A stretch of 64,000 nt of DNA from DATFYM01 sp035315065 (GTDB lineage: Bacteria > Acidobacteriota > Terriglobia > UBA7540). The translations under genes were made by a program, and so were the position numbers. Under the pieces are notes generated by a model. It made no database searches. It had not been told where the DNA came from and saw only the letters and a program-made list of their open reading frames with translations. The stretch lies in the NCBI GenBank assembly GCA_035315065.1, contig DATFYM010000002.1:9479-73478 (forward strand), given 5' to 3'. Shown one piece after another: positions 24,261 to 34,468 of the stretch. Positions within the stretch are counted from its first letter, which is position 1; each line of letters starts with the position of its first letter.

Positions 24261-24456
24261 AATCCACAGATTACGCAGATTTCACGGATTACAAAAAGAG
24301 GAGTCAGGAGACAGGAGTCAGGAGTCAGCATGAAAGACCCATCTTCGTTCTCTTTCCTGTTACCTATCCCATCTTCGTTCTCTTTCCCGTCTTAAGTTTG
24401 TCTCTTGTCTCCTGACTCCCTTTTTGTAATCCGTGGAATCTGCGTAATCTGTCGAT
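24261..24456. repeat. Nested inverted repeat: CACAGATTA arms outside, GGAGTCA arms inside
   Basis: Outer arms AATCCACAGATTACGCAGAT (24261) and TCTGCGTAATCTGTCGATT (to 24456). Inner arms are tandem GGAGTCA/GGAGACA (about 24299-24328) and TGTCTCCTGACTCC (about 24406-24420). The loop holds CCATCTTCGTTCTCTTTCC twice. It separates two convergent genes, where a terminator would be expected. Confidence 0.85.
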
Positions 24457-24879
24457 TCACTCTTCTTGTTTCGCTACGGCCAGGCTCTTCCGGATGCCGT
24501 CGAGAACGCCGTTGACAAACTCCACCGACTCGTCGCCCGAAAACCGTCGCGCGATTTCGAGCGCTTCGTCGATAACCACGGCCGGCGGCGTTTCCGGGTG
24601 GTGCAACAGTTCGTACAGGGCCAGGCGCAGCAGGTTGCGGTCCACGGCGGCCATCCGCTCCAGGCGCCAGTTCGCGGCCTGGTCGCCGATCAAACGATCG
24701 AGCGACGGGATATCGGCCAGGGTCCCCTCAAACAGCTCCCGAGCGAAAGATAGCACTTCGGGATCGGCCTTTTGGGCGCGGAGGAAAGTGGAAAGGACGT
24801 GCTCCGGCGTGTGCTTTCCCAGTTCGCACTGGAAGAGCATTTGCAACGCGAGTTCCCGAGATTTTCGACGAGAAGCCAT
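24457..24879 (-). CDS. nusB: Transcription antitermination factor NusB
   Basis: 140 residues from ATG 24879, typical for NusB; the frame stays open upstream only because it runs through an inverted-repeat array. NusB binds boxA RNA with S10 (NusE) and promotes rRNA antitermination. Seen: SRRKSRELALQMLFQCELG at the start, LIGDQAANWRLERMAAVDRN with LLRLALYELL, VVIDEALEIARRFS and FVNGVLDGI, which are the family helices. The enoyl-CoA hydratase gene lies upstream on the same strand, with a GTCGAAA element between them. Confidence 0.93.
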   Translation of the reverse strand: MASRRKSRELALQMLFQCELGKHTPEHVLSTFLRAQKADPEVLSFARELFEGTLADIPSLDRLIGDQAANWRLERMAAVDRNLLRLALYELLHHPETPPAVVIDEALEIARRFSGDESVEFVNGVLDGIRKSLAVAKQEE

Positions 24880-24881
24880 AG

Positions 24882-25027
24882 GAAGAAAGTCGAGAGTCGA
24901 AAGTCGAAAGTTCAAAGTCGAAAACAGCGAACGGTTTTCTTGTCCGTGAACGACGAATGATTGAACGGAAGTCGAGAGAGGGAGGTTCGCAACTTTCGAC
25001 TTTCGACTCTCAACTTTCGACTTCTTC
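24882..25027. repeat. Inverted repeat, GTCGAAA heptad family
   Basis: Left arm from GAAGAAAGTCGAGAGTCGAA (24882) to about 24924; right arm 24991-25027 of tandem TTTCGAC words. It lies between the nusB start and the enoyl-CoA hydratase stop, and extends into neither functional core. Confidence 0.9.
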
Positions 25028-25028
25028 G

Positions 25029-25811
25029 TCACTTGCCAACAAACTTCGCCGGCCGTTTTTCCAAGAATGCGCGCGTGCCTTCCTTCATATCCGCCGTCGT
25101 GCAGCAGAGGCCGAACAGGGTAGCTTCCAGAAACTCGCCCTCTTCCTGGGTCATCTCCATTCCGTGGTTGATGGCTTCCATAGAGAATCTCACCGCTAGC
25201 GGGCCGTTCGCCATGATCTTCCGTGCCAGAGCTTCGGCGGTGGCGATCAGGTCTTTCTGCGGCACCACTTGGTTCACCAACCCGATTCGATAAGCCTCCT
25301 GAGCGTTAATCGGCTCCCCGCTCAGGATCAGTTCCATGGCGCGGCATTTGCCGACCAGGCGGGAAAGGCGCTGCGTGCCGGCGTAGCCGGGGATGATGCC
25401 CAGCTTCACTTCCGGCTGACCCAGCCGCGCGTTGTCGCTCGCGATTCGCAGCGTACACGCCATGGCAAGCTCGCAGCCGCCGCCCAGCGCGTAGCCGTTG
25501 ATGGCGGCGATCACCGGTTTGCCGAGGTTCTCGATCAAGTCAAGCACTCGCTGGCCGCGCGTCGAAGTTTCCTTGCCCTCCACCGGCGTCTGCACCGCCA
25601 GTTCGTTAATGTCGGCGCCGGCGACGAAGGCCTTTTCTCCTGATCCGGTCAGGATCACCGCGCGTACTTCGTCGTCCTTCTGAATATCTTCGAAGCAGGC
25701 ACGCAGGTCCTGCATGACTTTGTGGTTGAGAGCGTTCAGTTTCTCGGGCCGATTCACCGTCACGGCGCCGATCCCGTCACGTTTCTCGTAGAGCAAAGTT
25801 TCGAAGGACAT
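25029..25811 (-). CDS. Enoyl-CoA hydratase (crotonase family)
   Basis: 260 residues from ATG 25811, with GAGGAG 7 bp upstream. It hydrates 2-trans-enoyl-CoA to 3-hydroxyacyl-CoA in beta-oxidation or butanoate metabolism. Crotonase motifs: oxyanion-hole sequences AFVAGADINEL and INGYALGGGCELAMAC, and the catalytic glutamates in the NARLGQPEVKLGIIPGYAGT region (E at the first and second positions typical of ECH-1). C-terminal EGTRAFLEKRPAKF is standard. The 3-hydroxyacyl-CoA dehydrogenase gene just upstream catalyses the next step. Confidence 0.93.
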   Translation of the reverse strand: MSFETLLYEKRDGIGAVTVNRPEKLNALNHKVMQDLRACFEDIQKDDEVRAVILTGSGEKAFVAGADINELAVQTPVEGKETSTRGQRVLDLIENLGKPVIAAINGYALGGGCELAMACTLRIASDNARLGQPEVKLGIIPGYAGTQRLSRLVGKCRAMELILSGEPINAQEAYRIGLVNQVVPQKDLIATAEALARKIMANGPLAVRFSMEAINHGMEMTQEEGEFLEATLFGLCCTTADMKEGTRAFLEKRPAKFVGK

Positions 25812-25864
25812 GTTGGACTCCTCGGGACAGACACTGGTCGGGTGCACAGCATAAGAGTGGGAAG

Positions 25865-25967
25865 AATCCACAGATTACGCAGATTACACAGAAGCAGGAC
25901 ACGATCTCTCGCTGGAATACGGCCGTTCCCGTCTTCTAATCCGTGCAATCTGCGAAATCTGTGGATT
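25865..25967. repeat. Inverted repeat, CACAGATTA 9-bp word family
   Basis: Left arm AATCCACAGATTACGCAGAT (25865 on); right arm AATCCGTGCAATCTGCGAAA... to 25967. It lies between two functionally linked genes. Confidence 0.85.
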
Positions 25968-26004
25968 GTCCTCTCTTCTGTCGCGCACCCGCGCTGGTCT
26001 TACT

Positions 26005-26895
26005 TCACCTTTCCAGCATCCGGTTGGGCTTCGGATTCTTGGGCTCAGCGTAATCGTAGAAGCCCTTGCCGCTCTTTCGGCCGTACATGCCGGCTGTCAC
26101 CATTCGCTTCAGCAGCGGTGGCGGCGCGAAGCGCGTTTCGCGATACTCGTTGAACAGGATCTCGGCAATGTAGTACGTCGTTTCAATACCGACGAAATCG
26201 AGCAGAGTCAGCGGTCCCATCGGGTGATTGCAGCCAAGCTTCATGGCGTTGTCGATGTCCTCGATGGTGCCGAAGCCTTCCTCGAGGGCGCGAACCGCGT
26301 CGAGCAAGTACGGGACCAGCAGCCGGTTGACGATGAAGCCGGCGCGGTCGGAGGTGAGGATGGGGGTCTTCCCAACTTGGCGCGCGTAAGCGAGTGCTGT
26401 CGCGATGACCGCGGGGTCCGTGACTACGGTCTTCACTACTTCCACCAGCGTCATCAGCGGCACGGGGTTGAAAAAGTGCATGCCGATGAACTGCGGCCCG
26501 CGCTTGGTGGCGGTCATCATTTCGGTAATCGAAAGCGACGAAGTGTTGCTGGCGAAGGTGGCCTCGGGCTTCACGATCTTGTCGAGCGCGCCGTAAAGCT
26601 CGCGCTTCTGGCCGAGGTTCTCGATGATGGCTTCGATCACCAGGTCACAATCGGCAAAGTCCGCCAGTTCCGTCGTCGGCTTCAAGCGGCCGAGGGTCGC
26701 GGCTCTCTGGTCCGCGGTGATGGTTCCTTTGTCGACAAACTTGGCCAGGGATCTCTCGATGAACGACATTCCTTTACCCAGCAACTCGGGCGTCACTTCC
26801 CGCACTACGGTGGGAAAGCCTGCCATGGCGGCTACCTGGGCGATCCCTGAGCCCATCAGACCGCACCCCACCACGCCTACGTGACGAATCGCCAT
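26005..26895 (-). CDS. 3-hydroxybutyryl-CoA / 3-hydroxyacyl-CoA dehydrogenase
   Basis: 296 residues, the length of a stand-alone enzyme. It oxidises 3-hydroxyacyl-CoA with NAD(P), or runs in reverse. N-terminal Rossmann motif VGVVGCGLMGSGIAQVAAMA; SNTSSLSITEMM, GMHFFNPVPLMTLVEVV with the catalytic histidine, and DRAGFIVNRLLVPYL. The C-terminal domain has GPLTLLDFVG and GMYGRKSGKGFYDY. AAGGAG precedes the ATG by 8 bp. It probably forms an operon with the hydratase gene downstream despite the inverted repeat between them. Confidence 0.94.
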   Translation of the reverse strand: MAIRHVGVVGCGLMGSGIAQVAAMAGFPTVVREVTPELLGKGMSFIERSLAKFVDKGTITADQRAATLGRLKPTTELADFADCDLVIEAIIENLGQKRELYGALDKIVKPEATFASNTSSLSITEMMTATKRGPQFIGMHFFNPVPLMTLVEVVKTVVTDPAVIATALAYARQVGKTPILTSDRAGFIVNRLLVPYLLDAVRALEEGFGTIEDIDNAMKLGCNHPMGPLTLLDFVGIETTYYIAEILFNEYRETRFAPPPLLKRMVTAGMYGRKSGKGFYDYAEPKNPKPNRMLER

Positions 26896-26950
26896 ACCTT
26901 GGACTCCTTATTCTCAAACTGAGGAATGCAGTGGTTTGAAATCGTCCCCG

Positions 26951-27040
26951 GCATGTCATTCTGAGCGAAGCGAAGAATCTCTCTTTCCATTTTGAAATGA
27001 AGACGAAGAGCGATTCGTCGCTTTGCTCAGAATGACATGC
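26951..27040. repeat. Inverted repeat, TGTCATTCTGAGCGAAG family
   Basis: Left arm GCATGTCATTCTGAGCGAAG (26951 on) and right arm CTTTGCTCAGAATGACATGC (to 27040). It lies in the divergent region between the dehydrogenase and lepA; a degenerate copy is at 15432-15617. Confidence 0.85.
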
Positions 27041-27076
27041 GGGCGAAACTTGGGCGGTACCGAATCGCCGCTCAAA

Positions 27077-27105
27077 TTGACAGCATACGCGGGTTTTGTT
27101 AGATT
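27077..27105 (+). promoter_or_regulatory. Predicted sigma-70 promoter of lepA
   Basis: TTGACA (27077-27082), 17-bp spacer, TAGATT (27100-27105). The transcript would start near 27112 and carry a leader of about 165 nt that contains the perfect palindrome at 27141-27247. Confidence 0.55.
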
Positions 27106-27140
27106 TTCAAAGGTAATGAAGAGGTCGTCATTTGGCCTGG

Positions 27141-27247
27141 GAGCGCGGGCGTCCCGCCCGCTCTTGCCCGCAGCTTCCAGTAACGCCATTAAGAATGAAG
27201 TAGGTCTCCGACGGCGGAAAACAAGAGCGGGCGGGACGCCCGCGCTC
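27141..27247. repeat. 26-bp perfect inverted repeat in the lepA leader
   Basis: GAGCGCGGGCGTCCCGCCCG-CTCTTG (27141-27166) pairs perfectly with 27222-27247. The right arm ends 29 bp before the lepA start. It is very GC-rich and should form a stable RNA stem. Confidence 0.9.
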
Positions 27248-27276
27248 CAGTCCTTCCGAGCTCCTGTGCAGACAAC

Positions 27277-29079
<1,803 letters not shown>

Positions 29080-29103
29080 GCCGGATAGCAAGGTGGCGAA
29101 ATC

Positions 29104-30093
29104 ATGGACGATCCGAATCTTCAAACGCCGGTGACGCCCGGTGAAAGCGCTGCGGCGCCAGTTGATGCTGACCGTGGCGGGCCCGTTCCCAGCCCTGGGC
29201 GTTCCGGGATCGAGGTGATCTTTCTAGGACCCAACGGCATTCGCGCCGGTTGGCGGCTGCTAATCTATTTCATCATCGCCGTTGTCGTTGGCGTCGTCTT
29301 GAGTCTCACAGCTAGACTGCTTGGGGTTCGGCCCACCAAAGGGTTCAGCCCAAGTATAGCGATCCTCGGCGAAGGTCTGCCTTTCTGTGCTCTGCTCACG
29401 GCGGCGGCGGTGATGGCTCGCATCGAGCGGCGCTCATTTGCTGACTACGCCTTGCCCGGACGAGGCGCATTTGGAGCCAGGTTCTGGCAGGGAGTTGCGT
29501 GGGGCTTCGTTGCCCTTACCGCCCTGCTTCTCCTGATCCGCGCCGACCACGGATTCTCGTTCGGAAGTATGGCCTTGCACGGACGACCGCTCGCTTACTA
29601 CGCCGTCCTCTGGGGCGTAGCGTTCTTACTGGTCGGTTTCTTCGAGGAGTTCTTGTTTCGTGGTTACGCGCTCTATACCCTCACCACCGGCATGGGTTTC
29701 TGGCCGTCAGCGCTTTTGCTCTCGGCAGCATTTGGCGCGGTACACCTTGGCAATGCGGGCGAATCGTGGATCGGTGGCGCGGCCGCTGGCCTCATCGGAC
29801 TCTTCTTCTGTTTCACGGTGCGGCGCACCGGCAGCCTGTGGTTTGCCATCGGGCTGCACGCCATGTGGGACTACTCGGAGAGCTTCATTTACTCGGTGCC
29901 TGATAGCGGAGCTATGGTCACCGGCCACCTCCTCAATTCTTCCTTCCACGGCCCCGTCTGGCTCACCGGCGGCTCGGTGGGACCGGAAGGAAGCTGGCTG
30001 GTGTTTGCGGTCATCGCCGCGATGTTCGTTGCCTTCGATCGATTGTACCGCAACGTGAAATTTCCGTTGCCATCGCCCCAAGGCCTAAAATGA
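29104..30093 (+). CDS. CPBP-family intramembrane glutamic endopeptidase (CAAX-protease-like)
   Basis: 329 residues. N-terminal 35 residues are Pro/Gly-rich; about eight membrane helices follow. Catalytic motifs: EEFLFRG (Glu-Glu at about residues 181-182), FGAVHLGN and GLHAMWDY, which supply the glutamates, histidines and asparagine or aspartate of the CPBP/Abi family. Such proteins cleave or process membrane peptides; the substrate is unknown. It begins 25 bp after lepA and may be co-transcribed. Confidence 0.88.
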   Translation: MDDPNLQTPVTPGESAAAPVDADRGGPVPSPGRSGIEVIFLGPNGIRAGWRLLIYFIIAVVVGVVLSLTARLLGVRPTKGFSPSIAILGEGLPFCALLTAAAVMARIERRSFADYALPGRGAFGARFWQGVAWGFVALTALLLLIRADHGFSFGSMALHGRPLAYYAVLWGVAFLLVGFFEEFLFRGYALYTLTTGMGFWPSALLLSAAFGAVHLGNAGESWIGGAAAGLIGLFFCFTVRRTGSLWFAIGLHAMWDYSESFIYSVPDSGAMVTGHLLNSSFHGPVWLTGGSVGPEGSWLVFAVIAAMFVAFDRLYRNVKFPLPSPQGLK

Positions 30094-30176
30094 AGCTCCT
30101 TCTTGCAACGCACGACTGACAACCGACGACGGACGTAGAAATTCCGTCGAGGTACAGAATCGCCTGGGGGTAGGTC

Positions 30177-30659
30177 ATGGAACTTAAAATCATTACCATC
30201 CAAAAACCCGCCGACATGAATTTCATTCTTGGCCAGTCACACTTCATCAAGACAGTCGAGGACCTCTACGAGGCCATCGTCCAGACGGTGCCCGGCATGA
30301 AGTTCGGCATCGGCTTCTGCGAATCGTCGGGACCGGGGCTGGTCCGGTATGCCGGCAACGACGCCCGGCTTATCGAGTTGGCGCAGCGGAACGCCCTGGC
30401 GCTTTCCTGTGGCCACTCGTTCATCGTCTTCATGGAGGGTGGATTTCCCATCAACATTCTGAACACCATCAAGAACGTGCCCGAGGTCTGCCGGGTGTTT
30501 TGCGCGACGGCCAACCCCGTGGAAGTGATCGTGGCCGAGACCGAGCAGGGCCGGGGAATTCTGGGCGTGATCGACGGTGTGAAGACGAAAGGGATCGAGA
30601 CCGAGGCCGATATCAAGGTCCGCAAGGAATTCTTGCGCAAGATCGGGTATAAACTGTAA
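30177..30659 (+). CDS. Adenosine-specific kinase family protein
   Basis: 160 residues. The sequence matches the small family described as adenosine-specific kinase: N-terminal MELKIITIQKPADMNFILGQ, GMKFGIGFCESSGPGLVR, SCGHSFIVFMEGGFPINILN, VCRVFCATANPVEVIVAET and the glycine-rich GRGILGVIDG. The family is conserved in archaea and several bacterial phyla; activity on adenosine was reported for an archaeal member and is inferred here. It is preceded by the CPBP gene, 83 bp away. Confidence 0.87.
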   Translation: MELKIITIQKPADMNFILGQSHFIKTVEDLYEAIVQTVPGMKFGIGFCESSGPGLVRYAGNDARLIELAQRNALALSCGHSFIVFMEGGFPINILNTIKNVPEVCRVFCATANPVEVIVAETEQGRGILGVIDGVKTKGIETEADIKVRKEFLRKIGYKL

Positions 30660-30673
30660 AAAACTGTAACTAA

Positions 30674-30785
30674 AATCAGAAGTCAGAAATTAGAAAGCAG
30701 AAATCAGAACGAAGACCGTCTTCTTTCTGATTTCTACTTTCTGATTTCTGATTTGACTTCTGATTCTACTTTCTGGTTTCTGATT
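30674..30785. repeat. Inverted repeat, CAGAAAT/CAGAAGT heptad family
   Basis: Left arm 30674-30716 with tandem AGTCAGAAAT-type words; right arm 30727-30785 with TTTCTGA words. It ends 4 bp before the start codon of the next gene. Confidence 0.88.
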
Positions 30786-30789
30786 CGTT

Positions 30790-31353
30790 ATGGTCCTGAT
30801 CATCGACAACTACGATTCGTTTACCTACAACCTGGTTCAGTACCTGGGCGAGTTGGGCGCATCGATCGAGGTGCGGCGCAACGACCAGGTGACGGTCGAC
30901 GAAATCGAGCGCATGGCGCCGGAGCGCATCGTGATCTCGCCCGGCCCCAAGACCCCGAGCGACGCGGGTATCTGCCTCGATGTAATCCAAAGGCTCTCCG
31001 GACAAGTTCCCATCCTCGGTGTTTGTCTCGGCCACCAGGCGATTGGCCAGGCCTTCGGCGGCAAGGTGGTGCGCGCGCCCGAGATCATGCACGGCAAAAC
31101 CAGCCAGATCGCGCACGACGGCAAGACTGTCTTTTCCGGGTTGCCCAACCCTTTCCCGGCCACACGCTACCATTCCTTGATCGTCGAGCGCACCCGCCTG
31201 CCCGATTGCCTGGAGATCTCCGCCACCTCGCCGGACGGCCTCATCATGGGACTGCGCCACAAACAAATGAAGGTGGAAGGCGTGCAATTCCATCCCGAGA
31301 GCGTGCTCACCGGCGCGGGAAAAGAGTTGCTGGCGAACTTCTTGAGGCTATGA
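30790..31353 (+). CDS. Anthranilate/aminodeoxychorismate synthase glutamine amidotransferase subunit
   Basis: 187 residues. Class I glutamine amidotransferase: MVLIIDNYDSFTYNLVQYL, ISPGPKTPSDAG, the nucleophile motif GVCLGHQAIGQAFGG (catalytic cysteine), and the His-Glu pair in GVQFHPESVLT. It supplies ammonia to TrpE or PabB for anthranilate or 4-amino-4-deoxychorismate. No synthase partner lies nearby, so TrpG, PabA or a shared role cannot be separated here. The right arm of an inverted repeat ends 4 bp before the ATG. Confidence 0.92.
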   Translation: MVLIIDNYDSFTYNLVQYLGELGASIEVRRNDQVTVDEIERMAPERIVISPGPKTPSDAGICLDVIQRLSGQVPILGVCLGHQAIGQAFGGKVVRAPEIMHGKTSQIAHDGKTVFSGLPNPFPATRYHSLIVERTRLPDCLEISATSPDGLIMGLRHKQMKVEGVQFHPESVLTGAGKELLANFLRL

Positions 31354-31369
31354 TGGGAAAGTTCGCACC

Positions 31370-31452
31370 AGTCAGCGATCAGCAATCAGTAAGAAGGACG
31401 GGTTCGATAAAAGGCGGCCTGCTGATGGCTGAGGGCTGACGGCTGATTCCTT
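31370..31452. repeat. Inverted repeat, ATCAGCA/GGCTGAT word family
   Basis: Left arm CAGTCAGCGATCAGCAATCA (31370 on); right arm GCTGATGGCTGAGGGCTGAC... to 31452. It lies between two convergent genes, where it could act as a two-way terminator. Confidence 0.8.
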
Positions 31453-31478
31453 CCATAAGCAATCGGCAGGACAGCGCG

Positions 31479-31898
31479 TCAGTCTTGGCCGATGGCCAGC
31501 ACGAAGTACTGCGCCGGGCCGGTTCCCAGGTTGCGAACGCCATGTTCGTCGTTCGAGGAGACGAACGCCACCGAGCCCGGGCCGAGGCGCGAAGACCTAC
31601 CGGCGATGGTCACCTCCAGCGCCCCTTCGCGTACAAAGAACATCTCTTCATGCATGTGGTGGTGGGGCGGGTGCGGTATCGCTCCGGGTGCCAGGCTGGT
31701 CTCGTGCAGCTCGATGTGGCAGCCAGCGTGGGTCATGCCGTCGAGAACGGCACGGAAGGCGTTACCGCCCGATGTTCGCACGGGGAGTTCCTCGAAGCGA
31801 TACGCCTTCGAGATCAAGCTCGGACCTTCGGCTGCATGGCCCGTCGCAGCCACCAAAGCCGGCACTAACAAACATGCATCGCGGCGCGATATTTCCAT
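31479..31898 (-). CDS. Cupin-domain protein with twin-arginine-like signal
   Basis: 139 residues from ATG 31898, which has GGGAGG 6 bp upstream. N-terminal MEISRRDACLLVPALVAATG is a short twin-arginine or Sec signal, so it is probably exported. The cupin core has the metal-binding motif PHPPHHHMHEEMFFVREG and the second motif NDEHGVRNLG. Cupins bind metals and may be enzymes or sensors; no substrate can be assigned. Confidence 0.85.
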   Translation of the reverse strand: MEISRRDACLLVPALVAATGHAAEGPSLISKAYRFEELPVRTSGGNAFRAVLDGMTHAGCHIELHETSLAPGAIPHPPHHHMHEEMFFVREGALEVTIAGRSSRLGPGSVAFVSSNDEHGVRNLGTGPAQYFVLAIGQD

Positions 31899-31983
31899 GG
31901 AGCCTCCCGATGAGAAGCAGTGCGGCCGCTGTGGAATGCCCTCCAACAGAAAGGCAACAGGAGTTAGGGACTAGCCTTAGCCC

Positions 31984-32496
31984 CTAGCCCTTACTTGAGT
32001 CAGCAATCGAAACAACAAGTGCGACGGCGTCGGCGCGAACGGCCTCACCGTGCCCGACTGCGTCCATGCCTTCGCCAGTCTTAGCCTTAACGCTCACCTG
32101 GTCGGGTCGAATTCCCAAGGCTGCCGCGAGCTTTTCTTGCATCTGCGGAATGTAAGGCGCGAGCTTGGGTCGCTCGATTCCTACCGTGGAATCGATATTG
32201 ACGATGGCATAGCCGGCGGCGGCGAGAAGCTTCGCCACCTCGCGCAGGAACCGGAGGCTCGAGGCATCCCGCCACTTCGGCGACCGGTTGGGAAAGTGCC
32301 GGCCGATGTCGCCCATCCCGGCGGCGCCGAGCAGAGCGTCACAGATAGCATGCGCCAGCGCGTCGCCATCCGAATGCCCCTCGGGGCCTTTTTCGAACCG
32401 AATGTCGACGCCGCCTAAGATCAGCTTCCGGCCAGCGACGAGGCGATGTACGTCGTTGCCGGAACCGATTCGGTATGCGCCCTGCGTTGGTTTCAT
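31984..32496 (-). CDS. ispF: 2-C-methyl-D-erythritol 2,4-cyclodiphosphate synthase
   Basis: 170 residues. It cyclises CDP-methylerythritol 2-phosphate in the MEP isoprenoid pathway. Seen: GSGNDVHRLVAGRKLILGGV with the metal-binding Asp and His, GPEGHSDGDALAHAICDALLG, GDIGRHFP, NIDSTVGIERPKL and VSVKAKTGEGMDAVGHGEA. It overlaps ispD by 4 bp, so the two are translationally coupled. Confidence 0.96.
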   Translation of the reverse strand: MKPTQGAYRIGSGNDVHRLVAGRKLILGGVDIRFEKGPEGHSDGDALAHAICDALLGAAGMGDIGRHFPNRSPKWRDASSLRFLREVAKLLAAAGYAIVNIDSTVGIERPKLAPYIPQMQEKLAAALGIRPDQVSVKAKTGEGMDAVGHGEAVRADAVALVVSIADSSKG

Positions 32497-33206
32497 GCGG
32501 GCAAGTGACCAGTCGCCTTTTCTGCTCGCTCCTGCGCGATGTAGAGCCTCGCCAGCGGAAGGTCCGTGGGCTTGGTGATTTTGATGTTGCGGTCGGAGCC
32601 CATCAACACCGTCACTTGGTGTCCCAGCCTCTCTACCAGGCTCGACTCATCGGTTCCATTGAAGCCATCCTCGACGGCGCGGTTGATAGCTTCGCGGAGC
32701 AGGTCCGCGCGAAACGCCTGCGGGGTCTGCGCCAGAACGATGCGCTCGCGCGGCAGCGTGCCCAGAATGGTGCGCTGCTGCACCTGCTTAACGGTATCCA
32801 CGCTGGGGACGCCCAGAATCACCGCGCCCTGGCTGCGGGCCGCTTCCACCACCCGGCGGATGATATCTACGTCCACGAAAGGCCGCACGGCGTCGTGGAC
32901 CACCACCACTTCCGTGGCCGGCGGCGCCTGAGCCAAAGCACGCGCCACCGTTTCCTGTCGCGTCGCGCCGCCCGTCACCAGGCGCACCGTCTTGCCGAAC
33001 CCCTCGCGGTCGATATCGCTTTGAGCGCGCTCCCGGTCCTCGTCGCGGAGCGCCAGCAGAACCTCGTCGATCACGTCGCACGCCGCAAACTTGCGCAACG
33101 TGTAGATAAAGATCGGCACGCCCTCCAGGGAGAGAAACTGCTTGGGGGTGTCGGTCCCCATCCGGACACCCAGGCCGGCGGCGGGAATGATGGCAAGCAC
33201 ACTCAT
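32493..33206 (-). CDS. ispD: 2-C-methyl-D-erythritol 4-phosphate cytidylyltransferase
   Basis: 237 residues. It transfers CMP to methylerythritol 4-phosphate, the third MEP-pathway step. Nucleotidyltransferase motifs: IIPAAGLGVRMGTDTPKQFL, VTGGATRQETV, VVVHDAVRPFVD, and AQTPQAFRADLLREA with DESSLVERLGHQV. It is directly upstream of ispF; the PIN-TRAM gene lies upstream of ispD on the same strand, with an inverted repeat between them. Confidence 0.96.
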   Translation of the reverse strand: MSVLAIIPAAGLGVRMGTDTPKQFLSLEGVPIFIYTLRKFAACDVIDEVLLALRDEDRERAQSDIDREGFGKTVRLVTGGATRQETVARALAQAPPATEVVVVHDAVRPFVDVDIIRRVVEAARSQGAVILGVPSVDTVKQVQQRTILGTLPRERIVLAQTPQAFRADLLREAINRAVEDGFNGTDESSLVERLGHQVTVLMGSDRNIKITKPTDLPLARLYIAQERAEKATGHLPA

Positions 33207-33210
33207 TTTA

Positions 33211-33346
33211 TTGGTTCATTGATCCATTGGTTCATTGCGCCATGGAAGGAACTGAGTCATTGAGCACTTGGTCGTTGAACGCACCCAGGTGACTTGGGGA
33301 GCGCTCTTTCCAATGGCCCAATGACTCAATGGCTCAATGACTCAAT
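33211..33346. repeat. Inverted repeat, TCATTGA heptad family
   Basis: Left arm TTGGTTCATTGATCCATTGG (33211 on); right arm CCAATGGCCCAATGACTCAA... to 33346. It fills the gap between ispD and the PIN-TRAM gene. Confidence 0.88.
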
Positions 33347-33350
33347 TCTT

Positions 33351-34379
33351 CTACACCTTGCCGACCGGCTCTGCTGCGTCGACACGCGACCGGTCGTCGA
33401 ACTTGCCAAAGATCATCCTGCCGGCCGTAGTTTGCAGGACGCTGGTGACGGCGATGTCTATGGTCTTGGAGATCATCTTGCGAGCGTTATCCACCACCAC
33501 CATGGTACCGTCGTCAAGGTAAGCCACGCCCTGGTTGTATTCCTTGCCTTCCTTGAGGATAAACACGCGCATGGCCTCGCCCGGAAGCACAGCGGGCTTC
33601 AAGGCGTTAGCCAGCTCGTTTACATTGAGCACCGGGACGCCCTGGAGTTGCGCCACCTTGTTCAGGTTGAAGTCGTTGGTGACGATCTTGCCCTCGTACA
33701 CCTTGGCCAGCTCGATCAGCTTCAGATCGACGGCGCGCACCTGAGGGAAGTCGTCCTCCACGATCTGCACTTTAGGGCCCGTCATCTTCTGTATGCGCTG
33801 CAGGATGTCGAGCCCCCGGCGCCCGCGGTTGCGCTTGAGTGAGTCCGACGAATCGGCAATGAGCTGCAGCTCGCGCAGGACGAACTGGGGGATCACCAGT
33901 ACTCCCTCTACGAAGCCGGTTTCGCAGACATCGGCGATGCGACCGTCGATGATGACGCTGGTATCCAGGATCTTATACGGGTTTTTCTGCTGCCGTTCGC
34001 CCGTGAACAGACCGCCCAGCGCCGCCAGGTTTAACATCTCGCCCTTATTGGCCCCCAGGGTCAAACCGACGTAGGCCATGAAGATGAGCAAGCTCACATG
34101 GAAAAAGGACAGTGAGGCGCGGTCGATAGACGTGAAGTTGAGCAGGTGGCTGATCATCAGTGCGCCCAGAATACCGAGAATCGAACCGACGGCGGCGCCA
34201 ATCAGCCGCTTGAGGCTCGTCTTCTCCAGGCGCAGTTCGAACATAACGAAGAGAATGCCCACGGCCGTCCCCAACAGCGCGGAGTATAAATGCGAAAGCT
34301 GGAAAGGCCGGAGGTGGTAGGAAGCGGTCGCAAGAATAACAACGACGAGCAGTCTTACGATGATGAATTCCCACGACAT
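33351..34379 (-). CDS. PIN-TRAM domain membrane protein (YacL type)
   Basis: 342 residues. Four N-terminal helices (about residues 1-125) are followed by a PIN domain starting KILDTSVIIDGRIADV, with acidic residues at ILVTNDFNLNK-like positions (KIVTNDFNLNKVAQL), and a C-terminal TRAM-like domain (GEAMRVFILKEGKEYNQGVA). This is the architecture of Bacillus YacL, a membrane-bound PIN protein commonly next to ispD. A nuclease function is inferred from the PIN fold. Confidence 0.9.
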   Translation of the reverse strand: MSWEFIIVRLLVVVILATASYHLRPFQLSHLYSALLGTAVGILFVMFELRLEKTSLKRLIGAAVGSILGILGALMISHLLNFTSIDRASLSFFHVSLLIFMAYVGLTLGANKGEMLNLAALGGLFTGERQQKNPYKILDTSVIIDGRIADVCETGFVEGVLVIPQFVLRELQLIADSSDSLKRNRGRRGLDILQRIQKMTGPKVQIVEDDFPQVRAVDLKLIELAKVYEGKIVTNDFNLNKVAQLQGVPVLNVNELANALKPAVLPGEAMRVFILKEGKEYNQGVAYLDDGTMVVVDNARKMISKTIDIAVTSVLQTTAGRMIFGKFDDRSRVDAAEPVGKV

Positions 34380-34468
34380 TGACGATCGACCTTCTTTCCG
34401 GGGTGTGGCTACCTCGCATGAACCCCCCTCGGGGCTGACTGAGCCTCCGTTGGGCTGAGTATAACACC

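Noticed and set aside
24261..24456. Calling the hairpins between convergent genes intrinsic terminators.
   Set aside because: They have long arms and loops but no T-tract directly after the stem, so they are listed as repeats; termination remains a testable guess.
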